NCBI RefSeq assembly: GCF_900044055.2
Contig: NZ_FCOX02000035.1
Span: 32,200-96,199 of the forward strand
Direction: 5' to 3'
DNA length: 64,000 nt
DNA from: Caballeronia calidae
GTDB lineage: Bacteria; Pseudomonadota; Gammaproteobacteria; Burkholderiales; Burkholderiaceae
The position numbers and the translations under genes are program-made. The notes under the pieces are model-generated. The model had not been told where the DNA came from and made no database searches. It saw nothing but the letters and a program-made list of their open reading frames with translations. Shown in pieces: positions 54,465-63,483 of the stretch; within the stretch, counting starts at the first letter, position 1, and the number at the start of each line of letters is the position of its first letter.

Positions 54465-56670
54465 TTTCCGGATAGTACGCGCCGAGGCAGCCGCGCGGAA
54501 TGTCGTATTCCACGAGCGTGAAGCCGTTCACGCGGCGCTCCACGCCGTCGTCCCATACGCTCGTGATGTCCACCGCCTCGCCCGGCTCGAAGCCGAGCAT
54601 GTCGATATCCTCGCGGTTCGCGAACAGTACGTGCCGCTGCCCGTACACGCCGCGATAACGGTCGTCGAGACCATAGATCGTCGTGTTGTACTGATCGTGC
54701 GAGCGCGTCGTCATCAGCGTCATCAGGCGTTCGCCGTGCAGCGCGCGGGCGCGATGAATCGGAGTATCGAATGCAATCTCGTGCACGATGAACTGGGCCT
54801 TGCCGCTGTCCGTCATCCAGATGCGATCCCGCGAGGCCACGCCCAGATGAAAGCCGCCGGGTTGCTTCAGACGTTCGTTGTAGCGCTCGAAGCCGTCGAT
54901 CACCTGCTCGATGCCGTCGCGGATCAGCGCGTAGTCGTTCGCGTGCGCGAGCCAGTTCACCTTTGCGGAGCCGAGCGCCGCATGGGCCATGCGCGCCACG
55001 ATCGCCACTTCGGAAAGCAGGTTCGTCGACGCCGGCTTGTTCATGCCGTACGAGATATGCACCATGCTCATCGAATCCTCGACGGAGACGCCTTGCGCCA
55101 CGCCGTTCTGCATGTCGATCTCGGTGCGGCCGAGCGTCGGCAGAATGAGCGCGTCGCGGCCGTGAACGAGATGGCTGCGGTTGAGCTTCGTCGTGATGTG
55201 CACGGTAAGGTCGCACGAGCGCATCGCTTCCCAGGTGCGCGGCGTGTCGGGCGTGGCGATCGAGAAATTGCCGCCCAGTCCGATGAACACCTTCACCTTG
55301 CCTTCGAGCATCGCGTGGATGGTTTCGACGACATCGTAGCCATGCTCGCGCGGCGGCTCGAAGTCGTAGGCGGCCCCGAGCCTGTCGAGAAACGCCTGCG
55401 TCGGCTTTTCCTCGATGCCCACCGTGCGGTCGCCCTGCACGTTCGAATGGCCGCGGACGGGGCATAGGCCCGCGCCGCGCCGGCCGATATTGCCGCGCAT
55501 CATCATCAGGTTCGAGAGCAGTTGCACGGTCGGCACGGAGTTCTTGTGCTGCGTGAGACCCATGCCCCACGTCGCGATGACCGCGCGGCCCTGTGCGTAG
55601 ATGTCGGCGAGCTCGAGGAGGTCGTCCATTTCCACGCCGGATTCCGCGATGATCGCGTCCCAGCTTTCGGCGCGCAGGTCGTCGGCGAATGCGTCGAAGC
55701 CGACCGTATGCTCCGCGATGAAATCGACGTCGATCACGCGCGCGCCGCCGTTCGTGCGGGCTTCGTCGTCGAGCTCGATCACGCGCTTCGCGACGCCCTT
55801 GATGAGCGCGAAGTCGCCGCCGACCTTCGGGCGGATGAACACCGAGCTGATCTTCACGCCCTTCGGCGAAAGCATGTCGAGCGTATGCTGCGGGCTCGCG
55901 AAGCGCTCGAGGCCGCGCTCCTTCAGCGGGTTGATCGACACGATGGTCGCGCCGCGCTTCGCGCAGTCGCGCAGTTCGCCGAGCATGCGCGGATGGTTCG
56001 TCGCCGGGTTCTGGCCGAAGAGCAGCAGCGTGTCGGCGTGCTCGAAGTCATCGAGCGTGACCGTGCCCTTGCCGATGCCGACCGTATGCGGCAAGCCGCG
56101 GCTCGTCGCTTCGTGGCACATGTTCGAGCAATCGGGGAAGTTGTTGGTGCCGTACATGCGCACGAACAACTGATACAGAAACGCGGCCTCGTTGCTCGCG
56201 CGGCCCGACGTGTAGAACGCGGCGCGGTTGGGATCGCCGAGCTTCTTCAGATGCGACGCGATGAGTTCGAACGCCGCATCCCATTCGATCGGCACATAGC
56301 GGTCGCGCGTCGCATCGTAGACGAGCGGATCGGTCAGCCGGCCGTGCTGCTCCAGTTCGTAATCCGATTGCGCCATCAGCGACGACACCGTGTGCTCCTC
56401 GAAGAACGCGGGCGTCACGCGCTTGCTCGTCGCTTCGGCGGCGACGGCCTTCACGCCGTTCTCGCAGAACTCGAACGTCGACGCGTGCTCGCGGTCGGGC
56501 CACGCGCAGCCGGGGCAATCGAAGCCGTTCGGCTGGTTCTGCTTGAAGAGCGTCCGGTAGTTCCCGCCCGCGACTCTCTCCTTGACGAGATTGATGGCGA
56601 CCTGCTTCAGCGCGCCCCAGCCCGCGGCAGGATGCGTATAAGGTTCGATGCGAGGTTCCGGCGTCTTCAT
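54361..56670 (-). CDS. FdhF/YdeP family molybdopterin oxidoreductase
   Basis: A 769-residue cytoplasmic protein of the formate-dehydrogenase-like group. N-terminal cysteines C52, C55 and C69 (in DCPGCAW and EFCENG) fit an Fe-S site. C185 in CSNMCHEATSRGL aligns with the selenocysteine position of FdhH and is the likely Mo ligand. Further motifs are LLFGQNPATNHPRML, IYAQGRAVIATWGMGLTQHKNSV, PVRGHSNVQGDRTVGI and the C-terminal TTRSHDQYNTTIYG dinucleotide-binding domain. The E. coli relative YdeP is tied to acid resistance, but its reaction is unknown. The start at 56670 has a weak ribosome site. It is divergent from a MocR regulator. Confidence 0.9.
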   Translation of the reverse strand: MKTPEPRIEPYTHPAAGWGALKQVAINLVKERVAGGNYRTLFKQNQPNGFDCPGCAWPDREHASTFEFCENGVKAVAAEATSKRVTPAFFEEHTVSSLMAQSDYELEQHGRLTDPLVYDATRDRYVPIEWDAAFELIASHLKKLGDPNRAAFYTSGRASNEAAFLYQLFVRMYGTNNFPDCSNMCHEATSRGLPHTVGIGKGTVTLDDFEHADTLLLFGQNPATNHPRMLGELRDCAKRGATIVSINPLKERGLERFASPQHTLDMLSPKGVKISSVFIRPKVGGDFALIKGVAKRVIELDDEARTNGGARVIDVDFIAEHTVGFDAFADDLRAESWDAIIAESGVEMDDLLELADIYAQGRAVIATWGMGLTQHKNSVPTVQLLSNLMMMRGNIGRRGAGLCPVRGHSNVQGDRTVGIEEKPTQAFLDRLGAAYDFEPPREHGYDVVETIHAMLEGKVKVFIGLGGNFSIATPDTPRTWEAMRSCDLTVHITTKLNRSHLVHGRDALILPTLGRTEIDMQNGVAQGVSVEDSMSMVHISYGMNKPASTNLLSEVAIVARMAHAALGSAKVNWLAHANDYALIRDGIEQVIDGFERYNERLKQPGGFHLGVASRDRIWMTDSGKAQFIVHEIAFDTPIHRARALHGERLMTLMTTRSHDQYNTTIYGLDDRYRGVYGQRHVLFANREDIDMLGFEPGEAVDITSVWDDGVERRVNGFTLVEYDIPRGCLGAYYPETNPLVPLSSVADGAGTPTSKSIPVLLSRSSRSAG

Positions 56671-56817
56671 GGCGTTCGATTTCAATAGAACATGCGATGA
56701 GACGAAGCGTACTGTGTCCCGAATCGAGCGCGGCGCACAGAAAATGCGAAATCGGAGGGATACAGTTGCGACGTTTTGACATAGACTGCGATTCACGTCC
56801 GATCGAAAGGAACACGC

Positions 56818-58272
56818 GTGTTGAAGCTCTACGAAAAGCTCGCCGATGAAATCGAGGAAGCCGTGCGCCGCGGCGTGTTCGCGCCGGGCGAGAAGATCGC
56901 GTCCGTGCGTCAGGCCAGCCAGCAACACGGCGTGAGCATCAAGACGGTGCTGCACGCTTACGCCATTCTGGAAAGCCGCGGCGTGCTGGAGACGCGGCCG
57001 CAGTCCGGCTACTTCGTGCGCGCGACGCGCGAGGCGCTGAAGTCCGAGCCGAAACGCACGGGGCGCGCGATCGCGGTGGCATCGGAGGTCGATGTGAGCG
57101 GGCTCGTGCTGTCGACCTTGCGCAGCATCCGCGCGCACGATGCCGTGCCGTTCGGCTCGCCGTATCCCGATCCCGGGCCGTTTCCGTGGCGGCGCATCAA
57201 CCAGTACGCGAACGCCATCGCGCGGCGGCATGCGAGCTGGAATCTCATCGACGATCTGCCGCCCGGCAATGCCGAACTCATCCGCCAGATCGCGCGGCGC
57301 TATGCGGAGAATGGCGTGCCGGTCGATCCGGAGGAGATCGTCATTACCGTCGGCGCGACCGAGGCGATCAATCTGAGCCTGCAGGCCGTCGCGAAGCCGG
57401 GCGACACCGTCGCCGTCGAATCGCCGACCTATTACGCGATGCTGCACGCCATCGAGCGTCTCGGTATGCGCGCGATCGAAGTGCCGACGCATCCGGCGGA
57501 AGGCATCGACATCGAGGCGCTCGCGCAGGTGATTGCGCGCAGAAAGATCGCGGCGTGCATGGTGATGCCGAATTTCCAGAATCCGCTGGGTTTTCAGATG
57601 CCCGACGAGCGCAAGCGCCAGTTGATGGAACTGCTCACGACGCACGAGATTCCGGTCATCGAGAACGATGTCTATCACGAGCTTTATTACGGCGACGCGC
57701 GGCCGTCGACGCTCAAGAACTTCGACACGACAGGGCTCGTGCTGCATTGCGCATCGTTTTCGAAGAGTCTGACGGCGTCGTACCGCATCGGCTGGGCGAT
57801 GCCGGGGCGGTATCGGGCGCAGGTCGAGAAGCTCAAGTTCCTCAACACGCTGACGACGCCGTCCGTGCCGCAGGTCGCGATCGCGGATTATCTGCGCCAG
57901 GACGGCTACGACCGGCATCTGCGGCGCGTGCGCAAGCTGTACCGGCAGCAGTCGCGCATCATGAGCGCGATGGTCGAGCGTTTCTTTCCTGCGGGCACAC
58001 GGATTTCCGTGCCGCAGGGCGGTTATGTGTTGTGGGTGGAGTTGCCGGAGAACGTCGATTCGATGCGGCTCTATCGCGCGGCGCTCGAAAGCGGCATCAC
58101 GGTCGGGCCGGGCCATATGTTCTCGACCCGCAATGCCTTCAGCCACTTCATCCGGCTCAACTACAGTTATCCATGGACGGCCGCGAGCGAGGCCGCGCTG
58201 CAGCGGCTCGGCGAACTCGCCGGCGAGATCGGCGCGCGCCCGGCCACGCATGTGAGAGGAGATCGCGCATGA
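56818..58272 (+). CDS. MocR-type regulator (GntR HTH fused to class I aminotransferase)
   Basis: A 484-residue fusion. The N-terminal GntR winged helix is YEKLADEIEEAVRRGVFAPGEKIASVRQASQQHGVSIKTVLHAYAILESRGVLETRPQSGYFV. The aminotransferase-like domain contains ITVGATEAINLSLQAVAKPGD, PVIENDVYHELYYG and the PLP lysine in ASFSKSLTASYRIGW. MocR regulators sense PLP and amino compounds. The start is GTG at 56818 with AGGA upstream. It is divergent from the molybdopterin oxidoreductase (147-bp gap), its probable target, and overlaps the next gene by 4 bp. Confidence 0.92.
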   Translation: MLKLYEKLADEIEEAVRRGVFAPGEKIASVRQASQQHGVSIKTVLHAYAILESRGVLETRPQSGYFVRATREALKSEPKRTGRAIAVASEVDVSGLVLSTLRSIRAHDAVPFGSPYPDPGPFPWRRINQYANAIARRHASWNLIDDLPPGNAELIRQIARRYAENGVPVDPEEIVITVGATEAINLSLQAVAKPGDTVAVESPTYYAMLHAIERLGMRAIEVPTHPAEGIDIEALAQVIARRKIAACMVMPNFQNPLGFQMPDERKRQLMELLTTHEIPVIENDVYHELYYGDARPSTLKNFDTTGLVLHCASFSKSLTASYRIGWAMPGRYRAQVEKLKFLNTLTTPSVPQVAIADYLRQDGYDRHLRRVRKLYRQQSRIMSAMVERFFPAGTRISVPQGGYVLWVELPENVDSMRLYRAALESGITVGPGHMFSTRNAFSHFIRLNYSYPWTAASEAALQRLGELAGEIGARPATHVRGDRA

Positions 58273-58532
58273 GCGATGACATCGATCCCGCGCTCGTCGC
58301 GGTGCTGGCGCAACTCTGGCGCGCGCGGACGGAAACGCCCGGGCGCGCGTGGTCGCTCTCGAAGCTGGCGAAACAGTCCGGTTTGCCGATGAGCGCGCTG
58401 CGGCGGCAATTGACGGGGCTCGTGGAAGGCGGGCTGGTCGAGATGCAGATGAGCGAGGAAGGGACGGGAAGCGCGTGGTTGACGGAGGAAGGGGTGGAGC
58501 TTTGCCGGGCGGTGTTCGGTGAGGATGCGTGA
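58269..58532 (+). CDS. Small winged-helix DNA-binding protein, coupled to MocR
   Basis: An 87-residue protein consisting of one helix-turn-helix domain: LVAVLAQLWRARTETPGRAWSLSKLAKQSGLPMSALRRQLTGLVEGGLVEM. The wing follows (GTGSAWLTEEGVELCRAVFG). ATG overlaps the MocR stop, and GAGGAGA lies just upstream. It may act together with MocR on the oxidoreductase promoter. Short ORFs of this type next to fdhF-like genes suggest a conserved partner, but the function is unknown. Confidence 0.8.
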   Translation: MSDDIDPALVAVLAQLWRARTETPGRAWSLSKLAKQSGLPMSALRRQLTGLVEGGLVEMQMSEEGTGSAWLTEEGVELCRAVFGEDA

Positions 58533-58693
58533 ACGGGCCGCGGATCATCCCAATGCAGACCTGTAGACGTGGGCGCGCGAAATGAAAATCTTCGGCGCGT
58601 GGCACGGACGCGCGATCGATGATTTGACCGCTGGCATCGTCACGTGCGCCATGCGGATGCATCATAGGTGACCACTGAATTTCGGAAGTCGCC

Positions 58694-60145
58694 TTGGATA
58701 TCCACATCACCCTGCACGGCCGACGCGACCTGACCGGCCAGATCTACGGCCAGTTGCGCACGGGCATCATCGAAGGGCGGCTTGCCGCGAACGCGCGCCT
58801 TCCCTCCACGCGCGACCTCGCCGCGCAGCTCGGCGTGTCGCGCAAGACGACGCTCGAAGTCTTCGAGCGCCTCATCGCGGAAGGCTTCCTGCGCACGCGT
58901 GCGGGCGACGGCACCTTCGTCGCCGAAGGGCTCACGCGGCTGCCGTCCGCCCGCGCGGAGGCGACGTCCGCGCGCGCCCGCGCCATCGGCATCTGGCGCG
59001 AGATGCCCGAGCGCATGGCAATGCCGATGCCGCCCGCCCACGAAACGCTCGACTGCGACTTCAAGGGCGGCGTGACCGACAAGACGCTCTTTCCCTACGA
59101 CGCCTGGCGACGCTGCCTCAACCAGGCGCTGCGGACGCAGGCGCGCACGAGCGGCGGCGTCGCGGGCTATTGCGATCCGGGCGGCGAGCAGGAGCTACGG
59201 CTCGGCATCGCGCGCTATCTCGCGTTCAGCCGCGCGGTCGTGTGCAACTGGCAGGACGTCATCGTGACGCAAGGCGCGCAGCAGGCGCTCGACCTGCTCG
59301 CGCGCATCACGATCCAGCCGGGCGATGTCGTCGCGGTCGAGGAGCCGGGCTATCCGCCCGCGCGCGCGCTGTTCGCGGCGCTCGGCGCGCGCATCGCGCA
59401 TGTGCCGGTGGACGGCGAGGGCATCGTCGTCGGCAAGCTGCCGCGCAACACGCGTCTCGTCTATGTGACGCCGTCGCACCAGTTTCCGCTCGGCATGCCG
59501 ATGAGCCTCGACCGCCGCGTCGAACTCCTCGAGTGGGCGGCGAAGCGCGGCGCGGTGGTCGTCGAGGACGACTACGACGGCGAATTCCGCTTCGAAGGCC
59601 GTCCGGTGGAATCGCTGAAGAGTCTGGACCGCGCGGGGCTCGTCGCCTATGTCGGCACGTTCTCGAAGACGCTCTTTCCCGATCTGCGGCTCGGCTATGT
59701 GGTGCCGCCCGCGACACTATCGGAGCCGCTCTGGAACGCGAAGCAAATCTGCGACTGGCATAGTTGCCTGTTGACGCAGGCGGCGCTCGGCGCGTTCATG
59801 CTCGACGGCGAATACGCGAAGCATCTGCGCCGCATGCACAAGGCGTATGCCGTACGGCGCGCGGTCTTGATCGAGCGCCTGAGAGGCGAGCTCGCGCCGT
59901 GGTTCGAGCCGCTGCCCGCGACGGCGGGCATCCATCTGGTCGCGCGGCTCGCCGCGTCCTTGCGCGAGGATGACGTCGTCGCGGCGGCGCGCGCGGTATC
60001 GGTCGGGCTGTATGGAATTCGCCCGTTCCACGCGGGCGAGCCGGCGCAGCAGGGCATGCTGTTCGGCTACGGCGGCACGGGCGTCGCGGCGATCGAGCGC
60101 GGCATGACGCGTCTCGCCGCGCTCATGCCGACGCTCGTCCGCTAG
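58694..60145 (+). CDS. MocR-type regulator, second copy
   Basis: A 483-residue GntR-aminotransferase fusion not closely alike to the first. HTH: GQIYGQLRTGIIEGRLAANARLPSTRDLAAQLGVSRKTTLEVFERLIAEGFL. Aminotransferase part: VTQGAQQALDLLARITIQPGDVVAVEEPGYPPAR, VEDDYDGEFRFEG and the PLP lysine in GTFSKTLFPDLRLGY. The start is TTG at 58694 with no strong ribosome site. No pdxST or other PLP genes are adjacent, so the target is unclear. It converges on the TAXI gene with a 10-bp gap. Confidence 0.9.
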   Translation: MDIHITLHGRRDLTGQIYGQLRTGIIEGRLAANARLPSTRDLAAQLGVSRKTTLEVFERLIAEGFLRTRAGDGTFVAEGLTRLPSARAEATSARARAIGIWREMPERMAMPMPPAHETLDCDFKGGVTDKTLFPYDAWRRCLNQALRTQARTSGGVAGYCDPGGEQELRLGIARYLAFSRAVVCNWQDVIVTQGAQQALDLLARITIQPGDVVAVEEPGYPPARALFAALGARIAHVPVDGEGIVVGKLPRNTRLVYVTPSHQFPLGMPMSLDRRVELLEWAAKRGAVVVEDDYDGEFRFEGRPVESLKSLDRAGLVAYVGTFSKTLFPDLRLGYVVPPATLSEPLWNAKQICDWHSCLLTQAALGAFMLDGEYAKHLRRMHKAYAVRRAVLIERLRGELAPWFEPLPATAGIHLVARLAASLREDDVVAAARAVSVGLYGIRPFHAGEPAQQGMLFGYGGTGVAAIERGMTRLAALMPTLVR

Positions 60146-60155
60146 CTTCGCGCCA

Positions 60156-61298
60156 TCACTGATCGCACAGCAGCAGCAGCTTTTCCTGCGGCGTGCAGGC
60201 CGCCTTCTTCGGCTTCTGCGTGGTCGCATCCTGCTCGCCGCGCACCGCGACCTTGCGGGCCGGATTCTGCGCCTGCTCGGCCGCCGCCGTGCGCTGCGCG
60301 ATGCACGCGCGCAAGTGCTTTTCCATCGGCGGATAGTATTTCCAGCCCTTCGTGAGCGGCGGCAGTTCGAGATGCACCTGCTTCCACTTCGGATGGCCCT
60401 GCGCCTGCAGCGTGTCGAAGTTCGTGCACAGCGAATCGGCGAATTTCGACAGCGCGCCCACCGTGCCGCGCAAGCCGTAGTCGTAGGTCACGAGGAAGGC
60501 CTTCACGGTGAGCGTCGGCGTATCTTCCTGAATCCAGTTCGGATAGCTCGCCGTGCGGATCGTCGCGGGGAAGTAGGTCTGTTTCGCGCGCGCGGTTTCG
60601 GGCGCGCTCGAATCGAGGCGCAGCAGCTTGATCTGCTTCAGCAACTCGGGATTCATGTCCTGAAAGAGCTTGGCGGGCTGGCCCGCGACGATCACCGCCA
60701 CGTCGATCTTCCCGACGATCAGCCGCGCGAGCGAATCTTCGTTGTTGAGGTGCTGCTCGCTGGCATCGGCGATCGGCTCGCCGAACATCAGCCGATACAG
60801 CGTCTCCGCCGACTGCGCCGTGCCGCTGCCGATCGGCCCGACGCTGATGTTCTTGCCCTTGATCTCGTGGATGAACTTCATCGGCGAATCCGCGCGCGTG
60901 ACGAAATAAATTTCCTCGTCGTAGAGCGGCATGATGAGCCGCAGCGGCTTGATGATCTTGCCGGCGTCGGCGTTGCCCGAGGTCGCCATGTCCATGTAGG
61001 CCTGATACACGTCCGACTGCACCAGCGCGAACTTCACGCCGGGCTCGTAGCGCATGCGTTGCACGTTCTCCGCCGAGCCCTTCGACGGCAGCACTTCCAG
61101 ATCGATGCCAGCCGGCTCGGCCACGTACTTCGACAGATCCTGGCCGATCTGGATATACGTGCCGCGTTCCTGGCCCGTGGTGATCTTGTAGGGAATCGGA
61201 TCGGCGGCGAAGCTCGATCCGGCGCCGATCAGCCCCGCGATGGCGAGAAGTGCCAGCGCGCCCCGTGCGGCGTTGCGCATGTGTTTCGTGGTGAACAT
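60156..61298 (-). CDS. TAXI family TRAP transporter solute-binding protein
   Basis: A 380-residue periplasmic protein with a signal peptide (ARGALALLAIAGLIGAGSSFA). The TAXI signatures are YKITTGQERGTYIQIGQDLSKYV, KFALVQSDVYQAYMD, KGKNISVGPIGSGTAQSAETLY and KIDVAVIVAGQPAKLFQDM. There is no TRAP membrane gene nearby, so it works with a distant partner or alone. The last 45 residues form an unusual Lys/Ala-rich tail ending in a Cys pair (KKAACTPQEKLLLLCDQ). Confidence 0.9.
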   Translation of the reverse strand: MFTTKHMRNAARGALALLAIAGLIGAGSSFAADPIPYKITTGQERGTYIQIGQDLSKYVAEPAGIDLEVLPSKGSAENVQRMRYEPGVKFALVQSDVYQAYMDMATSGNADAGKIIKPLRLIMPLYDEEIYFVTRADSPMKFIHEIKGKNISVGPIGSGTAQSAETLYRLMFGEPIADASEQHLNNEDSLARLIVGKIDVAVIVAGQPAKLFQDMNPELLKQIKLLRLDSSAPETARAKQTYFPATIRTASYPNWIQEDTPTLTVKAFLVTYDYGLRGTVGALSKFADSLCTNFDTLQAQGHPKWKQVHLELPPLTKGWKYYPPMEKHLRACIAQRTAAAEQAQNPARKVAVRGEQDATTQKPKKAACTPQEKLLLLCDQ

Positions 61299-61506
61299 GA
61301 TTGACCCTTAGTCGGAGTTGGACGGGTGCTTTTGAAACTCGCGCGACGTGGTTATCGGTCCGCGGCGCGCGCAATTCGGTCATGCCGGTCACTCACATTC
61401 GGCGCTACGCGTGAAAGCGTGGCGTGTGCTTGCCGTTCGTCGTCGTTGTCTCTGCGTGTTCTGATATTTGCGTGCTGCTTTTTTACGTCGTTCTTTTGCG
61501 TGTTCT
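61299..61506. other. Gap between the TAXI and zinc-ribbon genes
   Basis: About 208 bp with no supported gene; it presumably holds the promoter for the minus-strand TAXI gene and the end of the zinc-ribbon gene transcript. A T-rich stretch (TGTTCTGATATTTGCGTGCTGCTTTTTTACG, around 61457-61487) is the only AT-rich part. Confidence 0.4.
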
Positions 61507-63483
61507 TCAGCGCGACGGCTTCGGCGCCGGCTGGCCGCTGCTCCAGCCATATTGCTTGATGGCGCGCTCGAGCTCTTCGGATTTGTCGGAGTCCATACGC
61601 GAGCCCGCCGGCATCGTGCCGAACTGAGGCGACGCCGTCGCGGCGGCGGCCTGTGCGCTGGCCGCGGGCGGGCGCGGCACGGTGTTCGTCTGCGCGACGG
61701 GCTGGCCGACGACCGGCGGGAGGCGCTGCGCGGTGGCGGTCTGCGCGACCGGTTGCGCGCTGGCCGTGGGCGGTCGCGGCACGGCCGCCTGCATCGTCGC
61801 GGTGGACGGCGGCAGCGAGCTGCTCTGGTTCGCGGGCTGCGGCGGGCGTGGCACGGCGGCCCGCGTCCCCGGCGCCGGCTGTGCCGACGGCTGCGGCGGG
61901 TCTTCGCCGAGGTAATACGGAGCGGGAGCGCGCGGGTTGGCGGGGCGAGCGGCCTGCTGCGGCTGCTCGTCGCCGAGATAGTAGGGCGCGCGCGGATTCG
62001 CGACGCGCGGCGTGGCTGCGGGCTGCGATGCTTCGTCGCCGAGATAGTACGGCGCGCGAGCCGCCGGCGTGACCGGCGCCGCGTTGGCTTTCGCCGCCGG
62101 CTGCGGCGACGATGGCGCCGCGGCCTGCGTGGTCGCGCGCGCGGCGGGCGCGGTGGGCGCGGTCATCGTCGTGGCGACGTTAGGCGCGGCGGGCTGCATC
62201 ATCGACGCGGTGAGCGCATTCGTCGCGGCCTGGCCACGCGCGATCTTCTCTGCGCGGGATGCGTAAGAGTCGTCGTCGTCCGTCTCACGCGCGGCGGTGG
62301 CGCTGCGCTGCGCCGGGCGCCGCTCGATGGCGGGCTTCTGCGCCAGGACGTTGGACTGCATCGCGGCGGGTGCAGGCGCTGCAACGTTTGCCTGGGCCGA
62401 AAGCGGCGCGGCCGCGGCGGCGCCCGGCCTCGGGGCAATGCTTGCCGTGTCTGCCGCAGGCGACGCCGTGCCCGGCACTTTCTTAGCGAGCGCCGCCGAT
62501 GCCGTCGGCGCGAGCCAGCCCGCGTGCGAGATCACGCGTTCGAGCATGGCCTGAGATTCGAGGTTGCTGCCGTCGAGCGCGAGCGCCTCGCCCGCGTTCT
62601 GCTGCACGCATGCCCACGCGGAGGTCCGCTCGCAGGCGCGCGCGAGCTGCAGCGCGGCCTCGCGCTGCGCTTCACGCTTGACGAGCTCGTCCTTGAGGGC
62701 TTCATACTCCGCGCGCGCCTGCTGCTGCGCGGGAAGCATCTTGAGACGCGCGCGGGCGGTGGCGAGGTCGTGCTGATCCAGCGCGACGCGCACGCCTTGC
62801 AGCGCATCGCCGGAAGCGAGCGCACGCGTGTCGGCGGGAGCGCGCCGCTCGGCAACGGCCGGCGCGGCGGGCGTGCCCTGCGTATCGATCGCGCCGCGCA
62901 CGAGCGCGCCGACCTTCGAATCGATCACGCCGGAGACGCTGTGATCGGCGGACGGGGAGCCGCTGCCGTCGGAATCGCCGAGCTGGTAATAGAACACCGC
63001 GCCGAGCAGCAGCACGAGCCCGCACGCGCCCGCGATGATCGTCTTCTTCTGGTTCCAGCGCTCGGAGCCGGGCAGGGCGTCGGAATCGTTGCTGGATTCG
63101 GCGTAGGCGTTGCGCGCGGCTTCCTCGGCGCGGCGCGCGCGATATTCGGCGGCTTTCTGGGCGATGCGCTCGCTCGCGCGCTCGGTCCAGCGCGAGCGCA
63201 TGTCCGGCTCGACGCGCTCGGATGGCTTCGCGCGCGCGCCCATCGACGCACCGGAGGTAGAGGCCGAGGCGGACGCCGCAGCCGATGCGAGCGGCGCCGA
63301 AGCCGCCTCTTCGAACACGTTCGCGCGCGGCTTGCCCGCGGCGGCTTCGCGCTTCTGTCCGAACGCCGCGTTGCGGTCGGCGCCGCAATTGGGGCAGCTA
63401 TCGGCGTTTTTGCGCACCGTGCTGCCGCACCGCTGGCAGACGACGGAGAACATGGATGCCGGAAACGTCAGACGCGTGGTCAT
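61507..63483 (-). CDS. Zinc-ribbon single-pass membrane protein with PYYLGD repeats
   Basis: A 658-residue protein. The N-terminal zinc ribbon has C16-x2-C19 and C30-x2-C33. An Ala/Ser-rich linker and a charged helical segment follow, then one membrane helix near residues 148-166 (TIIAGACGLVLLLGAVFYY). A helical stretch (about 240-330) leads to a long Ala/Pro/Gln-rich tail. This tail carries three PYYLG(D/E) motifs exactly 22 residues apart (478, 500, 522) and several VPRPP motifs. The GAGGG site favours the start at 63483. The family is not recognised; a cell-envelope scaffold is a guess. Confidence 0.75.
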   Translation of the reverse strand: MTTRLTFPASMFSVVCQRCGSTVRKNADSCPNCGADRNAAFGQKREAAAGKPRANVFEEAASAPLASAAASASASTSGASMGARAKPSERVEPDMRSRWTERASERIAQKAAEYRARRAEEAARNAYAESSNDSDALPGSERWNQKKTIIAGACGLVLLLGAVFYYQLGDSDGSGSPSADHSVSGVIDSKVGALVRGAIDTQGTPAAPAVAERRAPADTRALASGDALQGVRVALDQHDLATARARLKMLPAQQQARAEYEALKDELVKREAQREAALQLARACERTSAWACVQQNAGEALALDGSNLESQAMLERVISHAGWLAPTASAALAKKVPGTASPAADTASIAPRPGAAAAAPLSAQANVAAPAPAAMQSNVLAQKPAIERRPAQRSATAARETDDDDSYASRAEKIARGQAATNALTASMMQPAAPNVATTMTAPTAPAARATTQAAAPSSPQPAAKANAAPVTPAARAPYYLGDEASQPAATPRVANPRAPYYLGDEQPQQAARPANPRAPAPYYLGEDPPQPSAQPAPGTRAAVPRPPQPANQSSSLPPSTATMQAAVPRPPTASAQPVAQTATAQRLPPVVGQPVAQTNTVPRPPAASAQAAAATASPQFGTMPAGSRMDSDKSEELERAIKQYGWSSGQPAPKPSR

